Shown piece by piece: positions 39,872 to 50,473 of a stretch of 64,000 nt of DNA. The translations under genes were made by a program, and so were the position numbers. The stretch lies in NCBI RefSeq assembly GCF_000421185.1, contig NZ_ATWJ01000007.1, positions 1 to 64,000 of the forward strand. The letters are read 5' to 3'. The first letter of the stretch is position 1. The number at the start of each line of letters is the position of its first letter. Source of the stretch: Ornithinimicrobium pekingense DSM 21552 (GTDB lineage: Bacteria; Actinomycetota; Actinomycetes; Actinomycetales; Dermatophilaceae). The notes beneath the pieces are model-generated. The model was given only the letters and a program-made list of their open reading frames with translations, had not been told where the DNA came from and did not search any database.

Positions 39872-40957
39872 GTGGCACTCACCATCGGTATCGTCGGCCT
39901 GCCCAACGTCGGCAAGTCGACCCTCTTCAACGCCCTGACCAAGAACTCCGTCCTCGCGGCCAACTACCCGTTCGCGACGATCGAGCCCAACATCGGCGTC
40001 GTCCCCCTCAAGGACGGGCGGCTCGCGCGGCTCGCGGAGATCTTCGGCAGCGCCCGGGTCCTGCCCGCGACCGTCAGCTTCGTCGACATCGCCGGCATCG
40101 TGCGAGGAGCCAGCGAGGGCGAGGGACTGGGCAACAAGTTCCTCGCCAACATCCGCGAGGCGGACGCGATCTGCCAGGTCGTCCGCGCCTTCCGCGACGA
40201 CGACGTCGTGCACGTCGACGGCAAGGTCTCACCGCGCGACGACATCGAGACCATCAACACCGAGCTGATCCTCGCCGACCTGCAGACCCTCGAGAACGCG
40301 GTCCCGCGGCTGGAGAAGGAGGTCAAGGGCAAGAGGGCCGACAAGGAGGTCCTCGACACCGCCCTGGCCGCGCGCGAGGTGCTCGAGCGCGGGGACACCC
40401 TGTATGCCGCCGGCGCCGCCGCGGGCGTCGACCTCGCGCTCGCCCGCCAGCTCGGGCTGCTGACGACCAAGCCGTTCCTCTACGTCTTCAACCTCGACGA
40501 GGACGGGCTGACGGACGAGGCCCTCCACGCCGAGCTGGCCGAGGTCGTCGCACCCGCCGAGGCCATCTACCTCAACGCCAAGCTCGAGGCCGACCTGGCT
40601 GAGCTGGACGACGAGGAGGCCCGTGAGCTGCTGGAGTCCGTCGGCGTGGAGGAGCCCGGCCTGGACCAGCTCGCCCGCGTCGGTTTCGACACCCTCGGAC
40701 TGCAGACCTACCTCACGGCCGGCCCCAAGGAGACCCGGGCCTGGACGATCCGCCAGGGCTGGACGGCGCCGCAGGCGGCCGGAGTCATCCACACCGACTT
40801 CGAGCGGGGGTTCATCAAGGCCGAGGTCGTCTCCTTCGACGACCTGGACGCGGCGGGCACCATGCAGAAGGCCAAGGAGGCGGGGCGGGTCCGCATCGAG
40901 GGCAAGGACTACGTCATGCAGGACGGTGACGTCGTGGAGTTCCGCTTCAACGTCTGA
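39872..40957 (+). CDS. ychF: Redox-regulated ATPase YchF
   Basis: This 361-aa Obg-family P-loop protein binds ribosomes. G1 is GLPNVGKST (9-17) and G3 is DIAGIVRGASEGEGLGNKFL. The specificity motif is N207-L-D-E rather than NKxD, which gives ATP preference in this family. The C-terminal TGS domain (about 275-361) ends with GKDYVMQDGDVVEFRFNV. GTG 39872 lies 9 nt after TAGACT, so the transcript may be leaderless. It is followed by a very strong hairpin. The ispH-ychF linkage is shared with mycobacteria. Confidence 0.97.
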   Translation: MALTIGIVGLPNVGKSTLFNALTKNSVLAANYPFATIEPNIGVVPLKDGRLARLAEIFGSARVLPATVSFVDIAGIVRGASEGEGLGNKFLANIREADAICQVVRAFRDDDVVHVDGKVSPRDDIETINTELILADLQTLENAVPRLEKEVKGKRADKEVLDTALAAREVLERGDTLYAAGAAAGVDLALARQLGLLTTKPFLYVFNLDEDGLTDEALHAELAEVVAPAEAIYLNAKLEADLAELDDEEARELLESVGVEEPGLDQLARVGFDTLGLQTYLTAGPKETRAWTIRQGWTAPQAAGVIHTDFERGFIKAEVVSFDDLDAAGTMQKAKEAGRVRIEGKDYVMQDGDVVEFRFNV

Positions 40958-40986
40958 GAGCCGGCGCGGCAGGGCCCGCCACCGTC

Positions 40987-41031
40987 CCGAGACCGGCCCA
41001 GGTCGCCCGCGGCGACCGGGGTCGGTCTCGG
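40987..41031 (+). terminator. Terminator after ychF
   Basis: This is a long, nearly continuous hairpin. Outer arms 40987-40995 and 41023-41031 (9 bp) and inner arms 41001-41007 and 41011-41017 (7 bp) are joined by partly paired bases, with a CGC loop. CCCCCCTTTT follows about 20 nt later. Confidence 0.82.
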
Positions 41032-41066
41032 CGTCTCCCGGTCCGGGGCCCCCCTTTTGGAGTATT

Positions 41067-41095
41067 TGCACTACTGCGAGGATGAGTACTACTCT
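41067..41095 (+). promoter_or_regulatory. Promoter of the rpiB-like gene with overlapping palindrome
   Basis: TTGCAC (41067-41072) and TACTCT (41090-41095) are 17 nt apart in an AT-rich island. A perfect GAGTA-C-TACTC palindrome (41084-41094) covers the -10. CACTAC (41069-41074) and GTAGTG (41098-41103) form a wider inverted repeat around it. Regulator binding is likely; its identity is unknown. Confidence 0.5.
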
Positions 41096-41136
41096 CCGTA
41101 GTGTCTTGCTCGAGGACCGGGAAGGAACGGACGAGG

Positions 41137-41580
41137 ATGCGTGTGGTGATCGGGGCACCGGCGAACGGTGCGATGCTCAAGGACGAGGTCAGGGCCTTCC
41201 TGGAGGAGGACGAGCGGGTCACCGAGGTGGTCGACCTGTCGACGGCCGACATCACCTACCCCCAGGTCTCCTTCCGGGCCGCCCGCAGGGTCGTCGACGG
41301 CGCTGCCGACCGCGCCGTGCTCGTCTGCGGCACCGGGGTCGGCACCGCCATCGCCGCGAGCAAGGTGAGGGGCGCGCGCGCCGCCACCGCGCACGACCTG
41401 GTCACGGTCCGGGGCGCCGTCGAGAACTACGACGCACAGATCCTGTGCCTGGGCCAGAACGTCGTCGCGCCGGCCTACGCGCGCGCGCTCGTCGACCTGT
41501 GGCTGGACCTGCGGCACGACCCGTCCGGCTTCTACGGGCCGAAGGTCCGCGAGATCGACGAGCTCGAGTCCCGTGCCTGA
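41137..41580 (+). CDS. RpiB/LacA/LacB-family sugar-phosphate isomerase
   Basis: This 147-aa enzyme would interconvert an aldose and ketose phosphate, such as ribose 5-phosphate and ribulose 5-phosphate. The signature is VLVCGTGVGTAIAASKVRGARAATAHD (61-87), with Cys64 as the likely base and the anion loop GTGVG. The N-terminus RVVIGAPANGAMLKDEV fits the family, although the usual GxDHAG is replaced by GAPANG. Members also act on tetrose phosphates, so assignment as true RpiB is uncertain. ATG 41137 follows GAAGGAACGGACGAGG. It is first after a regulated promoter and 36 nt before the channel gene. Confidence 0.85.
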   Translation: MRVVIGAPANGAMLKDEVRAFLEEDERVTEVVDLSTADITYPQVSFRAARRVVDGAADRAVLVCGTGVGTAIAASKVRGARAATAHDLVTVRGAVENYDAQILCLGQNVVAPAYARALVDLWLDLRHDPSGFYGPKVREIDELESRA

Positions 41581-41616
41581 CCCGGCCCCGCGGTCGCGCA
41601 CGCCTGGGAGGCAGGG

Positions 41617-42525
41617 ATGAGCGGGGACAGCTCTATCCTCACCCCGTCCCAGATGGCCAGGGCCGCGGAGGACGCCGCCTTCGGCAAGGCGACCAGCCGC
41701 CAGCTCAAGTCCTTCCTGCTCGCCCTGACCGCCGGCGGCTACATCGCCCTCGGCTTCGTCTTCTTCACCACCAGCCAGGTCGGCGCCGACCAGCTGCCGT
41801 TCGGCGTGGCCAAGGTGCTCGGGGGCCTGGTCTTCGCCACCGGCCTCGCGCTCGTCGTGCTCACCGGCGCCGAGCTGTTCACCTCCTCGACGCTGACGCT
41901 GACCGCGCGGGCCAGCGGCCGGATCACCACCTGGCAGCTGCTGCGCAACTGGGTGGTGGTCTTCGCAGGCAACTTCCTCGGGGCGCTCACCATCGTCGCG
42001 CTGGTCTTCCTGGGCAAGGTGTGGCAGCAGGCCGACGGCGGATGGGCCGCCGTCGTCCTGGAGGTGTCGCTGAAGAAGGTGCACCACGACTTCCTCACGG
42101 CCTTCGTCCTCGGCGTCCTGTGCAACCTCATGGTCTGCCTGGCGATCTGGGCCGCCTACAGCGGCCGCACCGCGGTGGACAAGGTGGTCGCGGTCACGAT
42201 GCCGATCGCGCTCTTCGTCGCGAGCGGGTTCGAGCACTCGGTGGCCAACATGTTCATGATCCCGCTGGGCATCCTCATCCGCGGCTCGGCCGGCGACGAG
42301 CTGTGGGAGACCTCCGGCCTGGACCCCGCGGCGTATGCCGACCTGACCTGGTCGGGCTTCCTCCTGGACAACCTGCTGCCGGTCACGCTCGGCAACATCG
42401 TCGGCGGGGGCCTGATGATCGGGATCCTCTACTGGACGATCTTCCACTTCCTCGACCCGCACGGCACAGACCAACCGGTGACGCCCGCCCAGCGGCGGGG
42501 TCCCTCGAACACAGGAGTGAAGTAA
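41617..42525 (+). CDS. Formate/nitrite transporter (FNT) family channel
   Basis: This 302-aa pentameric channel subunit has six helices for formate, nitrite, hydrosulfide or a similar small monovalent anion. FNT hallmarks are AGGYIALGFVF (39-49), KVLGGLVFATGLALVVLTGAELFTS (66-90), NWVVVFAGNFLGAL (111-124) and the central His207 in SGFEHSVANMFMIP, which protonates the passing anion. ATG 41617 follows GGAGGCAGGG. The cytochrome-molybdopterin gene starts 3 nt after its stop, so the channel probably serves that enzyme, either supplying substrate or removing product (inference). Confidence 0.94.
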   Translation: MSGDSSILTPSQMARAAEDAAFGKATSRQLKSFLLALTAGGYIALGFVFFTTSQVGADQLPFGVAKVLGGLVFATGLALVVLTGAELFTSSTLTLTARASGRITTWQLLRNWVVVFAGNFLGALTIVALVFLGKVWQQADGGWAAVVLEVSLKKVHHDFLTAFVLGVLCNLMVCLAIWAAYSGRTAVDKVVAVTMPIALFVASGFEHSVANMFMIPLGILIRGSAGDELWETSGLDPAAYADLTWSGFLLDNLLPVTLGNIVGGGLMIGILYWTIFHFLDPHGTDQPVTPAQRRGPSNTGVK

Positions 42526-42528
42526 GGC

Positions 42529-44052
42529 ATGGACGTCGACTTTCCGTTGTGGCTGCGGGCGCAGCACCTGCTCAACTTCGTCCTGATGGGCATGCTCATC
42601 AGGTCGGGCGTGGAGATGCTCTCGTCGCTCCCGCGCCTGTGGTGGCGCAAGGACTGCGCCCCCGGCACCGAGTGGCTGCGGTTCACCCGGCGGGAGCTGC
42701 CGAAGGAGGAGGGCGTCTACACCTCGCTGATGGACGAGAAGTCGGTGCACCCGCTCCTCTCGCTCCCGGGGCGGGAGAACATCGGGCTGGGCCGCCACTG
42801 GCACGGCCTGTCGGTGATGTTCTGGGTGCTCAACGGCGTCGTCTACGTCGGCCTGCTCTTCGCCACGGGGCTGTGGCGGCGGATCGTGCCCACCTCCTGG
42901 GACGTCTTCCCCGAGGCCTGGGACTCCCTGACCACCTACCTGAGCCTGGACGTGCCCGACCTCAGCCACTTCTCGCCCTACGACTCGCTGCAGATGCTGG
43001 GTTACACCTTCGTGATCTTCGTGCTGGCGCCGTTCCAGATGCTGACGGGGATCGCGATGTCCCCGGCGATCCGGTCCCGCTTCCCGTGGTACGTCAAGAT
43101 GTGGGGCGGCCACCAGGGCGCCCGTTCGCTGCACTTCATCGGCCTCGTGCTGTTCAGCGGCTTCATCGTGATGCACGTGTCGCTGGTGTTCCTGGTCCAC
43201 CGCGAGCACAACGTGGTCAACATGGTGTTCGGCGGCGGCGAGGTCACCACGGCCCGGGCCGCGCAGGCCCTGGTCATCATGGTCTCGACCGTCGTCGCGG
43301 TGGTGGCCTTCTGGATCTTCCTGTCCTACTGGTCGCTGGCCGACCGGGTACGCGCCCAGAGGTTCACCGCCGGCTTCACCGAGGTCGGCCGTCGCGTCTT
43401 CCTCAACCGGCTGCGTCCGCTCGGCGCGCGGAAGCGGGCCTACACCGACGAGGACATCTCCGAGTTCCACTGGACCAACGGCCTGCCGCCCACGCAGGAG
43501 GAGTCGGCCGTGTGGGTGCAGGCCCGGGACAACGACTGGGAGGGGCTGACCGTCACGGTGCGGGACGACATCAACGACGTGGAGCGGCAGCTGACGCTGC
43601 ATGACCTGCGGGCCCTGCCGCAGCACTCCTACATCGCCACCCACACGTGCATGCAGGGCTGGTCGGCGACGTCGCGCTGGACCGGGGTGCGGCTCACCGA
43701 CCTCATGGGGGTGCTCGGCCCGCGTCCGGAGGGCGCGCGCTACCTGATGGCCGAGTCCTACGGGCTGGCGCAGAAGATGTACGACAACCGGCCGCGGGAG
43801 CCGTTCTACGCCTGCATCGACCTGGAGACGATGGCGGAGGAGGAGTCGATCCTGGCCTACGAGCGCAACGGCCACCCCGTGGACGTCCACCTCGGCGGTC
43901 CGGCACGTGTCCGGGTCGAGTCGAACCACGGCTACAAGCACGTCAAGTGGGTGGCCCGGGTGATGTGGATCCACGACTACGCCGACTACGGTGACGGTCG
44001 GGGCGGGACCCGGGAGGACTCGGCCCTGCAGGCGTTCAACGGAAGGATCTGA
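42529..44052 (+). CDS. Cytochrome b-molybdopterin oxidoreductase fusion
   Basis: This 507-aa membrane redox protein has an N-terminal half (1-275) with five transmembrane segments (about 11-33, 92-115, 152-178, 200-223, 247-268). Haem-ligand candidates are His13, His90, His92, His202 and His216 (GRHWHGLSVMFW, LHFIGLVLFSGFIVMHV), the layout of b561/hydrogenase-type cytochromes b. The C-terminal half (about 325-490) is a sulfite-oxidase/YedY-type molybdopterin fold with HTCMQGWSATSRWTGVRL, where Cys374 should ligate molybdenum. Electrons would pass between the molybdenum site and the quinone pool. No Tat or Sec signal precedes the molybdopterin half. ATG 42529 has AGGAGTGAAGTAAGG upstream. The substrate is unknown. 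Confidence 0.88.
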   Translation: MDVDFPLWLRAQHLLNFVLMGMLIRSGVEMLSSLPRLWWRKDCAPGTEWLRFTRRELPKEEGVYTSLMDEKSVHPLLSLPGRENIGLGRHWHGLSVMFWVLNGVVYVGLLFATGLWRRIVPTSWDVFPEAWDSLTTYLSLDVPDLSHFSPYDSLQMLGYTFVIFVLAPFQMLTGIAMSPAIRSRFPWYVKMWGGHQGARSLHFIGLVLFSGFIVMHVSLVFLVHREHNVVNMVFGGGEVTTARAAQALVIMVSTVVAVVAFWIFLSYWSLADRVRAQRFTAGFTEVGRRVFLNRLRPLGARKRAYTDEDISEFHWTNGLPPTQEESAVWVQARDNDWEGLTVTVRDDINDVERQLTLHDLRALPQHSYIATHTCMQGWSATSRWTGVRLTDLMGVLGPRPEGARYLMAESYGLAQKMYDNRPREPFYACIDLETMAEEESILAYERNGHPVDVHLGGPARVRVESNHGYKHVKWVARVMWIHDYADYGDGRGGTREDSALQAFNGRI

Positions 44053-44058
44053 TGCGGC

Positions 44059-44304
44059 GTGGCGAGGATCGTGTCGACGTGCTTCCTCGTGGAGGGTGTC
44101 ACCGACGACCGGGACACCAAGAGGGCGCTGCAGCCCCTGTTCGACATCTTCGCCGCGCACGGCCTGGGCCAGGCCACCTTCGAGATCGTGCCGGGAGAGC
44201 CGACGCGCCTGTGGATCAAGCACAGGGACAGCGTCGTGCCCACCCGGGAGCTGATCGACGGGGCGCTGGCCCGGGCCGGTGACTACCGGGTGGTGGACGG
44301 CTAG
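44059..44304 (+). CDS. Small protein with HMA/ferredoxin-like fold pattern, lacking CxxC
   Basis: This predicted 81-aa protein follows the cytochrome-molybdopterin gene by 6 nt. Its spacing of beta-alpha-beta-beta-alpha-beta elements (RIVSTCFLVEGV, DTKRALQPLFDIFAAHG, ATFEIVPGE, RLWIKHRD, TRELIDGALARAG, YRVVDG) resembles heavy-metal-associated domains. The metal-binding CxxC is absent and only one Cys (Cys8) remains. It may be a chaperone or accessory of the oxidoreductase. The start is GTG 44059. A competing ATG at 44052 opens a different, Arg-rich frame that looks spurious. I do not recognise a named family. Confidence 0.65.
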   Translation: MARIVSTCFLVEGVTDDRDTKRALQPLFDIFAAHGLGQATFEIVPGEPTRLWIKHRDSVVPTRELIDGALARAGDYRVVDG

Positions 44305-44311
44305 CTGTCAG

Positions 44312-44337
44312 GACGGCCGGCGACCGGACCGGCCGTC
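44312..44337. terminator. Bidirectional terminator between the redox unit and the DUF2786 gene
   Basis: A perfect 9-bp stem, GACGGCCGG (44312-44320) and CCGGCCGTC (44329-44337), with an 8-nt loop lies between convergent genes and reaches into the minus-strand stop codon. Confidence 0.65.
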
Positions 44338-45649
44338 AGGCCGCACCGTCGGTCAGCCGGCCGCCGGCGCCCAGGTCGGCACGGTCGGCGGCGGCTCGGC
44401 CCCGCACCCATCCGGCAGCGTCGCTCACCACCCGGCTGCGGGTGCGGACCGTGTGCGGGAAGAGCTCGTGCACCAGCCGCTCGACCTCCTCGTCGCGGCT
44501 CCGCAGGACCAGCGCCATGCGGTCCTCGCCCGCAGCCCCGGACTCCTCGGGGGTCACCCCCGCACCGGCCAGCCTCGTCCTCGCCTCGGTCTCGGCCGCG
44601 TCGCTGGCCTCCTCCAGCCGTTGCCCGACCCGGGCGGCGAACCCGCTGAGGAACGACGAGCGGAACCCCCGCGTGCGGGTGCCGTCGTCACCGCGCTCGC
44701 CCTCACGTCGCATCGCGGCGGTCGCCTGCACGAGGAGGGAGGTGTAGAGGAGCTCGACCGCCCGTCGGTCGCCGGGGTGCCCCACCACGGTGACCAGGCC
44801 CAGGGGCTGGTCCCACAGGGCGCGGCACCGGTTGGCGGCGGCGATGACGTGCAGCAGCAGGGCCTTGGGCTGCTCGTAGGGGCGGTCGACCGGAAGCCGC
44901 ACGGCGCCCGGCCCGCGTGGTGCCCGCGACCGGTCGTCCTCGGCTTCCAGCATCGCCCGGTCGATGCGGTGCCGGGCCATCAGCGACTGCGCCGCCGCGG
45001 TGAAGGTGTCGGCCTCCGCCTCGTAGGGGGTGCCCTCCGCCTGGGCCAGCAGGCGCCGCACCCGGGTCAGCAGCTTGCCGTCCACCTCCGGCAGGAGGTC
45101 CTCGTCGGGGCGGGCCTCGCCAGGAGGCGGCCCGATCACCGGCAGCGACGGGAGGCGCTCGACGAACACGGTGACGGTGAGGAGGTCGCCGCACAGCGCG
45201 GACCAGGTGGTGCTCCGTCCGCGGTCCCGCCGGCCCCGGGCGTGCTGCCGCGCCTGGCTCGGCGAGGAGGCGCGGCCCAGCTCCTCCATCTGCGCCCACC
45301 ACCCCGGGTCGACCGTGCTGGGCGCGTAGGCGGCCAGCTCCTGGGTGACGCCGTCGGCCAGCAGGACGGTCCCGGCCGACGACAGCTCGCGCCGGGCCAC
45401 GTGCATGACGTGTCCCGGCTGCCAGCCGCGACGCCACACCCCGGACAGGGCGGCACGCAGCTCGTCGCGGAGGCCGGCGGCCACCGCTGCTCGCACGGCG
45501 GCGTCCTGGACCGCCCCCAGCTGCTGGGCCACCGCGGCCGTGGCCGGCACTCCGCGCCGCACCCCGTGCAGCAGGGCCTGCACCGTGTCCGTCACCCGCG
45601 CCCGGGCCGTGCCCCGGCCTCCGTCCGTCTCGCTCTCGGTCTCGTGCAT
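44336..45649 (-). CDS. DUF2786 domain protein
   Basis: This 437-aa cytoplasmic protein is of unknown function. A DUF2786 segment lies near residues 220-262 (KLLTRVRRLLAQAEGTPYEAEADTFTAAAQSLMARHRIDRAM). Before it is a helical N-terminal half with many Trp (GVWRRGWQPGHVMHVARREL); after it comes a region with RRAVELLYTSLLVQATAAM and FRSSFLSGFAARVGQRLEEA, commonly found with DUF2786. No catalytic or membrane motif is apparent. ATG 45649 has GGAGGGG upstream. A longer in-frame extension to 45781 is Arg-rich and lacks a ribosome site. Phage-related DUF2786 proteins exist, but no other phage gene is nearby. Confidence 0.85.
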   Translation of the reverse strand: MHETESETDGGRGTARARVTDTVQALLHGVRRGVPATAAVAQQLGAVQDAAVRAAVAAGLRDELRAALSGVWRRGWQPGHVMHVARRELSSAGTVLLADGVTQELAAYAPSTVDPGWWAQMEELGRASSPSQARQHARGRRDRGRSTTWSALCGDLLTVTVFVERLPSLPVIGPPPGEARPDEDLLPEVDGKLLTRVRRLLAQAEGTPYEAEADTFTAAAQSLMARHRIDRAMLEAEDDRSRAPRGPGAVRLPVDRPYEQPKALLLHVIAAANRCRALWDQPLGLVTVVGHPGDRRAVELLYTSLLVQATAAMRREGERGDDGTRTRGFRSSFLSGFAARVGQRLEEASDAAETEARTRLAGAGVTPEESGAAGEDRMALVLRSRDEEVERLVHELFPHTVRTRSRVVSDAAGWVRGRAAADRADLGAGGRLTDGAA

Positions 45650-45809
45650 GGTCCCCTCCGTCGTGGTCCGCGTCCCGGTCGTGGGGCTGCGCCCGTGGGG
45701 CGTCACCCCGGCCGGTCGCTGCAGCGTGGCACGCCGGCGGCGCCCAGGCGCCCGTCGTCCACAGCGGGGGCGGAGGACCACCAGCGAGCGGGCGGGATGT
45801 GGACTTGCG

Positions 45810-47039
45810 TCAGCGCGCGCCGAGTTCGTCGTCGACGTAGACGTGCCGGGAGACGCGGAGCCCGGCCAGGGTCATGGCAAGTCCGCTGGTCATGAGCAGG
45901 ACGAGGACGAGCGTCCACCCCTGGGTCACCTCGTGCACGAAGCCCACCGCGAAGGGGCCAACGGCGGCGAGGACGTAGCCGACCGGCTGCACGAAGCCCG
46001 ACAGCCGCGCGGTGACGCGCGGGTCACGCGAGCGTGCCGTGATCAGCGCGATGGCGGTGGGAAAGGCCCATCCGGACAGGCCCAGGAGGACGGCCCACGC
46101 CCACGGCAGCTGACCGGCGGCCAGGAGGAGGCCGGTGTAGCCGGCCACCAGCAGCGTGCCGAAGGCCACCATCCACGGGGCAAGGGTGCGCGACCGGGCG
46201 ATCACCGTGGGCATCACCAGGCCGCCGAAGATGCCCAGGAAGGCGATGAGGCCACCCAGGAAGCCGGCATACCCGGCCGACAGACCGGCGTCCCGGTAGA
46301 TCTGCGGCAGCCAGCCGAACTGCACGTAGGCGTTCATGGCCTGCAGCCCGAAGAGGAGGGTGAGGGCCACGGCGGTGGGGGAGCGGTGCAGCCCGCCGGT
46401 GGCCGTCACCGGTCCGGTACGCCGGTCGGCCGGGTCGTTGTGCTCCCGCCACGCGATCACCGCCCAGGGCAGCAGTGCCGCGAGCGCGAGCAGACCCCAT
46501 ACCCCCAGGCCGCCCCGCCAGCCCACCCCCGGGACCTGGCTGACCGGTGCCACCACGGCGGCGGCGACCGCCCCACCCAGGGTCAGCCCCGAGCTGTAGA
46601 ACGTCATGAGACGGACCCCGCCGTCAGAGGCGTGCCGCTTGATCCACGCCGGCACCAGCACGTTGCCGACGGCCATGCCGCCGAGGGCGAGGGCGGTCAG
46701 CAGGAGGAACAGCACCACGGACCCTGTGGCGGCACGGGCGACGAGGCCTACCACCACGGCGAGGACCCCCAGGGCGATCCCGACGGACATGCCGACGCGG
46801 TGCGCCAGCGTGACGGCCAGCGCACCGACCGCTCCGAAGCACAGCCCCGGCAGCGCGGTCATCAGCCCGGCGACGGCCGGGGCCATCCCCAGGCCGCCGC
46901 TCAGCTCCTGCAGCACCGGCCCCACCGAGGAGGCTCCGGGCCGCAGGTTGAGCGAGATGAGCACGACGGCCGCCAGCGCGAGGCCCACCCCTACCCCGCG
47001 GTGGGGGGAACCGGCGTGCGCCGGCGGCTGGGTGCTCAC
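45810..47039 (-). CDS. CynX/NimT-type MFS transporter
   Basis: This 409-aa major facilitator has 12 helices. It starts [29 protein letters not shown], the pattern of the CynX (cyanate) and NimT (2-nitroimidazole) group, with [16 protein letters not shown] near 60. The second half has [29 protein letters not shown]. The substrate is unknown; many members export small organic anions or drugs. The start is one of two adjacent GTGs (47039 or 47042). It stands alone on the minus strand, separated from icd by a terminator. The 160-nt gap to the DUF2786 gene holds no recognisable gene. Confidence 0.88.
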   Translation of the reverse strand: MSTQPPAHAGSPHRGVGVGLALAAVVLISLNLRPGASSVGPVLQELSGGLGMAPAVAGLMTALPGLCFGAVGALAVTLAHRVGMSVGIALGVLAVVVGLVARAATGSVVLFLLLTALALGGMAVGNVLVPAWIKRHASDGGVRLMTFYSSGLTLGGAVAAAVVAPVSQVPGVGWRGGLGVWGLLALAALLPWAVIAWREHNDPADRRTGPVTATGGLHRSPTAVALTLLFGLQAMNAYVQFGWLPQIYRDAGLSAGYAGFLGGLIAFLGIFGGLVMPTVIARSRTLAPWMVAFGTLLVAGYTGLLLAAGQLPWAWAVLLGLSGWAFPTAIALITARSRDPRVTARLSGFVQPVGYVLAAVGPFAVGFVHEVTQGWTLVLVLLMTSGLAMTLAGLRVSRHVYVDDELGAR

Positions 47040-47115
47040 CACAGGAGTCCTATCACCCGAGACCTCGCGCTCCTGCGACCGGGTCGGTCCGGCGCTCGTC
47101 GCGGCCGCCACGGCG

Positions 47116-47148
47116 ACCGCCCCCGTCCGGACCTCGGACGGGGGCGGT
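47116..47148 (-). terminator. Terminator after icd
   Basis: A perfect 14-bp stem (arms 47116-47129 and 47135-47148) with a 5-nt loop lies 26 nt beyond the icd stop and upstream of the transporter gene. Confidence 0.82.
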
Positions 47149-47173
47149 GCCTCGGGTGGCGGCGGGTGAGCGG

Positions 47174-50457
<3,284 letters not shown>

Positions 50458-50460
<3 letters not shown>

Positions 50461-50473
50461 GGCGGTTGCCTCA
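50458..50473. terminator. Short hairpin formed from the two convergent stop codons
   Basis: TGAGGC-GGTT-GCCTCA is a 6-bp stem. The stress-protein TGA forms one end and the antiporter stop (TCA on this strand) forms the other. It is weak for a terminator but is the only candidate between the genes. Confidence 0.4.

Noticed and set aside
44052-44282. Frame from ATG 44052 as the gene after the cytochrome-molybdopterin fusion
   Set aside because: Its translation is Arg/Gly/His-rich without structure, while the overlapping GTG 44059 frame shows a regular alpha/beta pattern.
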